The position numbers and the translations under genes were made by a program. The notes under the pieces are model-generated. The model had not been told where the DNA came from. It saw only the letters and a program-made list of their open reading frames with translations, and did no database searches. From an uncultured Eubacteriales bacterium (GTDB taxonomy: Bacteria; Bacillota; Clostridia; Oscillospirales; Oscillospiraceae), in NCBI GenBank assembly GCA_900548625.1, contig URLO01000009.1, positions 1-54,054 on the forward strand: a stretch of 54,054 bases of DNA, written 5' to 3'. Shown here in pieces: positions 50,132 through 54,054 of this stretch; positions within the stretch are counted from its first letter, which is position 1; every line of letters begins with the position of its first letter.

Positions 50132-50506
50132 ATGAAAGCATTGTTCACCCCGAATGCCCCGGCTGCTGTCGGCCCCTATTCCCAAGCCGTTGACTGCGGA
50201 GATCTGGTCTTCCTGTCCGGACAGATTCCTCTGGTGCCTGCAACCGGCCTTCTGGCTGAGGGCGGCATTGAAGCGCAGGCGCGCCAGATGTTCGAAAACA
50301 TCAAGGCGGTTCTTGCCGAAGCCGGCATGGACTTCACGAACGTTGTCAAGACGACCGTGTTCATGACCGATCTCGGCCAGTTTGCCACGCTGAACGGCAT
50401 CTACGCCGAGTACTTCCATGCGCCCTACCCCGCACGCTCCTGCGTCGAGGTCACAAAGCTTCCCAAGGGCGTCAGCGTCGAGTGCGAGCTGATCGCAAAG
50501 CGCTGA
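50132..50506 (+). CDS. ridA: RidA-family enamine/imine deaminase
   Basis: A 124-residue enzyme that hydrolyses reactive enamines released by PLP enzymes. The family markers PAAVGPYSQAVDCGDLVFLSG, the Asn/Lys segment NVVKTTVFMTDL and the catalytic Arg in YPARSCVEVTKLPKG are present. AGGAGG precedes the ATG, and it is probably cotranscribed with the ABC-F gene. Repeat copy 2 begins 25 bases after the stop. Confidence 0.97.
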   Translation: MKALFTPNAPAAVGPYSQAVDCGDLVFLSGQIPLVPATGLLAEGGIEAQARQMFENIKAVLAEAGMDFTNVVKTTVFMTDLGQFATLNGIYAEYFHAPYPARSCVEVTKLPKGVSVECELIAKR

Positions 50507-50530
50507 GACCAGACATCATGCGGATAGCTT

Positions 50531-50760
50531 GAGCATGTCAAAAAGTCTTTTTGACATGCTCTCAAACGCGAACCGCGGAGCTGGGTTCGCGTTTGAAAAG
50601 GCTGCACCCGGCTGCGCGCATAATTTGTGCGCTGCTTGCGCACAAATTCCACACTTGCCGGGTGTAGCGTGTTTTGTCTGACGTACACGCCGCCAGACAA
50701 AACCGATTTACACGTTATTCGCGCCTGCGGGCGCGAACTCTACGAGGTTTTTGACAGTCT
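50531..50760 (+). repeat. Structured dispersed repeat, copy 2
   Basis: Full-length copy. Hairpin 1 (50531-50561) has the third stem pair changed from T:A in copy 1 to A:T. Hairpin 2 keeps its 13-bp stem with a changed loop. The conserved multi-branch section follows. The middle differs from copy 1 and contains its own stem (GTTTTGTCTG with CAGACAAAAC, 50671-50702). Hairpin 4 (50718-50737) keeps loop TGCG on a different stem (TTCGCGCC/GGCGCGAA). The tail ACTCTACGAGG then TTTTTGACAGTCTG is the same. Confidence 0.88.
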
Positions 50761-50762
50761 GT

Positions 50763-50793
50763 GATCGCCGGACGCAGCCCGCGTCCGGCGATC
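50763..50793. terminator. GC-rich hairpin after repeat copy 2
   Basis: A 13-bp perfect stem (GATCGCCGGACGC and its inverse) with loop AGCCC, without a T run. It starts two bases after the repeat and precedes the end of the minus-strand small gene. Confidence 0.5.
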
Positions 50794-50803
50794 GTTGCCT
50801 GCC

Positions 50804-50974
50804 TCAGCGTATCTCGCTCATCGAATCGATGACGTTTTCTGCCTCGCGCTTGATGGTGTTGGCCGCGCCCTTGGTGAGCTTATAGACCTCACCGTTTTTC
50901 GGAAGCATCATCGCACCCAGCGCGCCGACGGCAATGCCCGCGCCCATGGTCGCAAGAAAAGAACCCATTTTCAT
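50804..50974 (-). CDS. Small membrane-anchored protein, YtxH-like
   Basis: A 56-residue protein with one N-terminal membrane segment rich in Gly/Ala (FLATMGAGIAVGALGAMML) and a charged helical tail (KREAENVIDSMSEIR). This resembles the short YtxH-type stress proteins, but the match is weak. GGAGG stands nine bases before ATG 50974; the upstream ATG at 51091 lacks one. It is divergent from the OMP-decarboxylase-like gene. Confidence 0.7.
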   Translation of the reverse strand: MKMGSFLATMGAGIAVGALGAMMLPKNGEVYKLTKGAANTIKREAENVIDSMSEIR

Positions 50975-51033
50975 AAACTCATCTCCCTCCACGCTTATTC
51001 TGCCACGCCGGAGCGGGAATACGCGATGCAATG

Positions 51034-51078
51034 TTACCCACGGAAAAAAACGAAAAATGTGGATAAAAGTGTGGATGA
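51034..51078. promoter_or_regulatory. Cluster of DnaA-box-like sequences
   Basis: TGTGGATAA at 51058-51066 is an exact DnaA box (minus orientation). TGTGGATGA at 51070-51078 follows 12 bases later in the same orientation, and TTACCCACG at 51034-51042 is a variant in the other orientation. All lie between two divergent genes. Confidence 0.45.
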
Positions 51079-51146
51079 GTTGCCTTTTCAAACGGGTTTT
51101 TTTATGCTAAAATATTGTCAAACATCTATTTGAGGAGGAACACGCG

Positions 51147-52067
51147 ATGTCCGTCGACGTATTGCAGCAAAAGATCCGCAAGCGAAAGGCCCCGATCATG
51201 GTCTGCCTCTGCCCGTATTATGACCAGATACCGTCCTTCCTGCGTGAGCAGGCACGGGAGGAGCTCGGCGATACGCTGGCGGCGGCGGCTGAAAGCTGCC
51301 GCGCGTTCTGCTTCGGCGTTCTGGATGCGCTCGAGGGCGTCGTTCCTGCCGTCAGCGTGGAGACGGCCTGTTTTTTGACCTTCGGCGCAGACGGCATTGC
51401 CGCCATGCAGAAGGTGCTTGCCTATGCCAAAGAGAAGGATTACTATGTTCTGCTCGACGCGATGCGCTGTGACATCGGCCCGAACGCCGAGGTGCTCGCA
51501 GAATCGTGCTTCGGCAGCGTGAAGGTGGGGGAGCAGGCGTTTACGCCCTTTGCCTGCGACGGCATCCTGCTCAGCAGCTATCTCGGCAGCGATGCGGCAA
51601 AGCCCTTCACGCGGTTCTGCGCCGAGGGAAAAAACGTGTTCCTGCTTTCGCACAGCTCCAACAAGTCTGCGCGCGAGGTGCAGGACCTTCTTTCCGGTGA
51701 CCGCGTGGTTTATCAGGTCGTTGCAGACCTTGCCATGCGCTGGAGCACGGATCTGTTCGGACGCAACGGCTATTCCGAGATCGGCCTTGCCGTCGGCGCG
51801 AACAATGTGCCGGTGCTGAAAAATCTACGTGCGCGCTATGACCGCCTGTTTTTCCTTGTGCCGGGCTTCGGCGCGCAGGGCGCGGGCGCGAAGGACGTGC
51901 AGCACGCCTTTGACCGCATGGGCCACGGCGCGGTCGTGATGGCGGGACGCAGCATCCTCTATGCCTATCTCAAGCACGAAACAGACGAAAGGGAATACGC
52001 TCAGGCCGCCAGAAGCGCAGCGGAAAAAATGCGCGAGCAGATCTTGGGGTATATCACGGTGATCTGA
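51147..52067 (+). CDS. OMP-decarboxylase-fold protein without catalytic Lys
   Basis: A 306-residue protein resembling the longer (type 2) orotidine-5'-phosphate decarboxylases in layout: a substrate-loop segment VSVETACFLTFGADGIAAM, a catalytic-like strand YYVLLDAMRCDIG, and a phosphate loop LVPGFGAQGAGAKDV with GRSILYA. The decarboxylase motif DxKxxD reads Asp104-Ala-Met106-Arg-Cys-Asp109, so the Lys needed for protonation is missing. UMP synthesis is therefore unlikely and another role is probable. The ATG at 51147 has GAGGAGG upstream. It is one base from the next gene, implying coupling. Confidence 0.8.
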   Translation: MSVDVLQQKIRKRKAPIMVCLCPYYDQIPSFLREQAREELGDTLAAAAESCRAFCFGVLDALEGVVPAVSVETACFLTFGADGIAAMQKVLAYAKEKDYYVLLDAMRCDIGPNAEVLAESCFGSVKVGEQAFTPFACDGILLSSYLGSDAAKPFTRFCAEGKNVFLLSHSSNKSAREVQDLLSGDRVVYQVVADLAMRWSTDLFGRNGYSEIGLAVGANNVPVLKNLRARYDRLFFLVPGFGAQGAGAKDVQHAFDRMGHGAVVMAGRSILYAYLKHETDEREYAQAARSAAEKMREQILGYITVI

Positions 52068-52068
52068 C

Positions 52069-53043
52069 ATGACAAAAATCTATCTCATCCGCCATGCCGA
52101 GGCGGAGGGCAACATCTACCGCCGTATGCACGGTCAGTACGATTCCCGCATCACGCCGAACGGCATGCGCCAGATCGCGGCGCTGGAGAAGCGTTTTGAG
52201 GCGATCCCCGTCGATGCCTGCTACGCCAGCGACCTCAATCGCACCTGCGTCACGGCTCGCGCGATCTACTGCGCAAAGGGGCTGACGCTCCGTCCGGACG
52301 CACGCTTCCGTGAGGTCGGCGTCGGTCGCTGGGAGGACGTTCCCTTCGGCTGGCTCGAGCGCTTTGAGCCGGAGCGGATGCACTGCTTCAATGCCGCGCC
52401 GCAGAGCTGGTCGGTCGAGGGAAGCGAGACATACGCAGACTACACCGCACGCTTTCTCAGCGCACTGCGCGAGGCGGCAGAGAAACATGCGGGCGGAACC
52501 ATCGCCGTCTTTTCACACGGCTGTGTCCTGCGCGGCGTTCTCTACGCGCTGCTCGGGCAGTGGCCGCCGCATTGCGACAACACGGGCGTGTCGCTGCTGG
52601 AATACGAGGACGGCGTCTTCCGTGCCGTGTTTCTCAACGACAATTCGCATCTGAGCGACGAGATCTCCACCCTTGCGAAGCAGAAATGGTGGCGCTCCGG
52701 TGAAAAACAAACAGATTTCAACATGTGGTTTGAGACGCAGGGCGCGTGCGCCCGCGCATTTCTTCATGACCGCCAGCTCGGCTTTGTCCGTGTGAGCGCG
52801 GAGCGCTGCGCAAAGGGCGAGATGCGCATTGAACGCATGGAGATGGACGCGGAGCACCGCGGAATGCGCTTCGGCGAGCAGCTTCTCGGCAGTGCGGTCA
52901 GCACGGCGCGTGCCAGCGGCTGCCATGCGCTGCTGGCCGCAGTGCCTTCTGAGAGCCGGCACTTTTTTGAGCGCCTCGGCTTCCGGAGCCGTGCGGACGC
53001 GGCGGAGGATATGCTCCTGGATCTCCGTGTTCCTCAAGCATAA
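52069..53043 (+). CDS. Histidine phosphatase - GNAT acetyltransferase fusion
   Basis: A 324-residue two-domain protein. Residues 1-190 form a histidine phosphatase (phosphoglycerate-mutase-like) domain with the catalytic motif IYLIRHAEAEGN, SDLNRTCVTARAI and the second His in IAVFSHGCVLRG. Residues 215-320 look like a GNAT N-acetyltransferase, with MEMDAEHRGMRFGEQLLGSA for acetyl-CoA binding and RHFFERLGFRSR. Substrates are unknown. It is one base after the OMP-decarboxylase-like gene, so the pair probably acts in one small pathway. Confidence 0.88.
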   Translation: MTKIYLIRHAEAEGNIYRRMHGQYDSRITPNGMRQIAALEKRFEAIPVDACYASDLNRTCVTARAIYCAKGLTLRPDARFREVGVGRWEDVPFGWLERFEPERMHCFNAAPQSWSVEGSETYADYTARFLSALREAAEKHAGGTIAVFSHGCVLRGVLYALLGQWPPHCDNTGVSLLEYEDGVFRAVFLNDNSHLSDEISTLAKQKWWRSGEKQTDFNMWFETQGACARAFLHDRQLGFVRVSAERCAKGEMRIERMEMDAEHRGMRFGEQLLGSAVSTARASGCHALLAAVPSESRHFFERLGFRSRADAAEDMLLDLRVPQA

Positions 53044-53051
53044 AAAGCATT

Positions 53052-53079
53052 GGCGGAGAAGCGTTTTCGCTTCTCCGCC
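53052..53079. terminator. Bidirectional terminator
   Basis: A 12-bp stem GGCGGAGAAGCG with its inverse and a TTTT loop lies between converging genes. Confidence 0.85.
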
Positions 53080-53083
53080 GGGC

Positions 53084-53326
53084 TTATTTGCGCGTGACGC
53101 GCTGACCATACGGATACCCGCCGCGATAACCCGGATATCCGTTTGCGCCGTAGGCGCCTTCGTATCGGCTCCGGTCACGGTCATTCGTGCCGTTGACGCG
53201 GCCGTCGCGCGTGGTCGAGACGTTGCTGTACCCGCCGTAGGGGTCCATGTTTGCCGTTGCGCTGCACGCGCAGAGAAGCGCTGCCAGCATCAGCACCGCC
53301 AGCACGAGCGCTGTGATTCGTTTCAT
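53084..53326 (-). CDS. Small Gly/Tyr/Arg-rich lipoprotein
   Basis: An 80-residue exported lipoprotein with signal peptide and lipobox LLCAC (Cys21). The mature part is low-complexity, rich in Gly, Tyr, Asn and Arg (DPYGGYSNVSTTRDGRVNG, then NGYPGYRGGYPYGQRV). AGGAGG precedes ATG 53326; the upstream ATG at 53422 lacks a ribosome site. Unknown function; probably a wall- or spore-surface-associated peptide. Confidence 0.75.
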   Translation of the reverse strand: MKRITALVLAVLMLAALLCACSATANMDPYGGYSNVSTTRDGRVNGTNDRDRSRYEGAYGANGYPGYRGGYPYGQRVTRK

Positions 53327-53454
53327 GAGCGTACCTCCTGAAAATAAAAATTTGTACGCAGATAGTATCCGCGATTTCGGCGCGGCTATGAGCACCGGAG
53401 GCTGGAAAACCGAGGAAATCAAAAAATCATTTTGTCATAATATAAAAATGCAGG

Positions 53455-53483
53455 TTGATTATTGCGTTTTGTCTTTGTATAAT
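53455..53483 (+). promoter_or_regulatory. Promoter of the ferredoxin gene
   Basis: TTGATT at 53455-53460 and TATAAT at 53478-53483, spacer 17. Confidence 0.75.
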
Positions 53484-53518
53484 GGACAGAGAAAGAAAAT
53501 GAAAAGGAGTCCGTTTCC

Positions 53519-53902
53519 ATGAAAAAGTTGACTGTCAAGAAGGGTTCGCAGTGCATGGCGTGCCTTGAGTGCGTTCGCGCGTGCTCCAATGCATTCTACA
53601 AGGAGTTCCATCCGGACAAGTCCTGCATCCAGATCATTGAGCGCAACGGCGCGGCAAAGCCCATGGTCTGCGTCCAGTGCGGCAAGTGCGCCAAGGCGTG
53701 CGAGCACGGCGCGCTCACCCAGAACGCAAAGGGCGTTTACGTGATCAACAAGAAGCTCTGCGTCCAGTGCGGCAAGTGCAAGGAAGCCTGCCCGTTCGGC
53801 GTCCTCGTTCAGGAGGAGGGGCTTCCCGCATCGAAGTGCATCGCCTGCGGCATCTGCGCCAAGGCCTGCCCGATGGAAGTCCTCGAGGTCGTGGAAAACT
53901 GA
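53519..53902 (+). CDS. Four-cluster 4Fe-4S ferredoxin-like protein
   Basis: A 127-residue soluble electron-transfer protein. Four Cys motifs are visible: CMACLECVRACS, CVQCGKCAKACE, CVQCGKCKEACP and CIACGICAKACP. The last three are classic CxxCxxCxxxC patterns and the first is the same shape. So it could carry up to four clusters, as HycB/CooF-type electron-transfer subunits do. AAAAGGAG precedes the ATG. It is monocistronic with its own promoter and terminator. No partner enzyme is adjacent in the window. Confidence 0.93.
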   Translation: MKKLTVKKGSQCMACLECVRACSNAFYKEFHPDKSCIQIIERNGAAKPMVCVQCGKCAKACEHGALTQNAKGVYVINKKLCVQCGKCKEACPFGVLVQEEGLPASKCIACGICAKACPMEVLEVVEN

Positions 53903-53917
53903 TCGTATTGATAAAAA

Positions 53918-53949
53918 GGGCGCTGACAGCAAATGTCAGCGCCCTTTTT
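53918..53949 (+). terminator. Intrinsic terminator of the ferredoxin gene
   Basis: GGGCGCTGACA and TGTCAGCGCCC form an 11-bp stem with loop GCAAA, followed by TTTTT; repeat copy 3 starts at once. Confidence 0.92.
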
Positions 53950-54054
53950 GAGCGTGTCAAAAAAGTCTTTTTGACACGCTCTCAAACGCGAACCGCGTGG
54001 CTGGGTTCGCGTTTGAAAAGGCTGCACCCGGCTGCGCGCATAATTTGTGCGCTG
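53950..54054 (+). repeat. Structured dispersed repeat, copy 3 (cut by window edge)
   Basis: Hairpin 1 at 53950-53981 has the third stem pair as G:C, where copy 1 has T:A and copy 2 has A:T. Hairpin 2 keeps its stem with a changed loop. The sequence then matches copies 1 and 2 up to the window end inside hairpin 3. Confidence 0.87.

Noticed and set aside
48575..50419. Long antisense frames such as 48575-50419, 22231-23772, 28886-30187 and 5208-6488
   Set aside because: They mirror well-supported genes and arise from GC-biased third codon positions; their translations are low-complexity and have no start context.
1..54054. CRISPR arrays, rRNA operons, complete insertion sequences
   Set aside because: No regularly spaced repeats, rRNA signatures or transposase genes were found anywhere in the window.

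Overview
The window looks like chromosomal DNA from a GC-rich (roughly 55-60%) anaerobic Clostridia, most likely a gut Oscillospiraceae. The evidence is strong AGGAGG ribosome sites, TTGACA/TATAAT-type promoters, an IspH-ribosomal protein S1 fusion, an NADP-type secondary alcohol dehydrogenase, several 4Fe-4S proteins, a CIRCE-controlled htpG, and paired MoxR/DUF58/transglutaminase genes. No genus can be fixed from the sequence alone. Most of the window is ordinary housekeeping DNA with small accessory pieces between operons.

Layout. 1-2.3 kb: a solute-binding protein gene that loses its 5' end at an AT-rich junction near base 64. 2.3-8.0 kb: a redox-stress island. A two-component system faces an operon encoding a 50-aa CXXC membrane peptide, a membrane 4Fe-4S protein, a TlpA-like lipoprotein and an MsrA-MsrB lipoprotein; a Fur/PerR-type regulator follows. 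I read the operon as an electron chain that reduces methionine sulfoxide outside the membrane. 8.1-8.4 kb: first copy of a structured dispersed repeat. 8.4-12.1 kb: a TPR regulator, an alanine-dehydrogenase-like enzyme and a secondary alcohol dehydrogenase. 12.2-12.7 kb: tRNA-Leu(CAG) with a decayed phage/ICE-type gene behind it. 12.8-16.0 kb: lipoproteins and a membrane protein/HTH pair behind two matching palindromic operators. 16.0-17.2 kb: iron-dependent alcohol dehydrogenase.

17.4-23.9 kb: a complete phosphate regulon (pstS-pstC-pstA-pstB-phoU-phoB-phoR) behind a PhoP-box-like array. 23.9-25.2 kb: divergent HTH regulator and small protein kinase. 25.3-30.1 kb: RpiR regulator, YhiN-type flavoprotein, cmk and ispH-rpsA. 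30.2-33.1 kb: membrane protein, xerD-like recombinase, pfkA. 33.2-37.3 kb: MoxR, DUF58 and transglutaminase-like membrane protein. 37.6-38.6 kb: second Xer recombinase. 38.7-43.6 kb: a branched-chain amino acid (Liv) ABC transporter on the minus strand. 43.7-45.2 kb: a small membrane protein under a perfect consensus promoter, divergent from an E2-like acyltransferase that lacks its catalytic His. 45.2-48.3 kb: htpG under CIRCE and a stalk-domain exported protein. 48.5-50.5 kb: an asymmetric ABC-F protein and ridA. 50.5-53.9 kb: repeat copy 2, a small membrane protein, an OMP-decarboxylase-like protein without its catalytic Lys, a phosphatase-GNAT fusion, a small lipoprotein and a four-cluster ferredoxin. 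Repeat copy 3 runs off the right edge.

The two strongest leads are the dispersed repeat, whose three copies show compensatory stem changes and always sit just downstream of a gene in the same orientation, and the extracytoplasmic Msr electron chain, which has no CcdA-type transporter beside it and pairs a CXXC peptide with a membrane ferredoxin instead.
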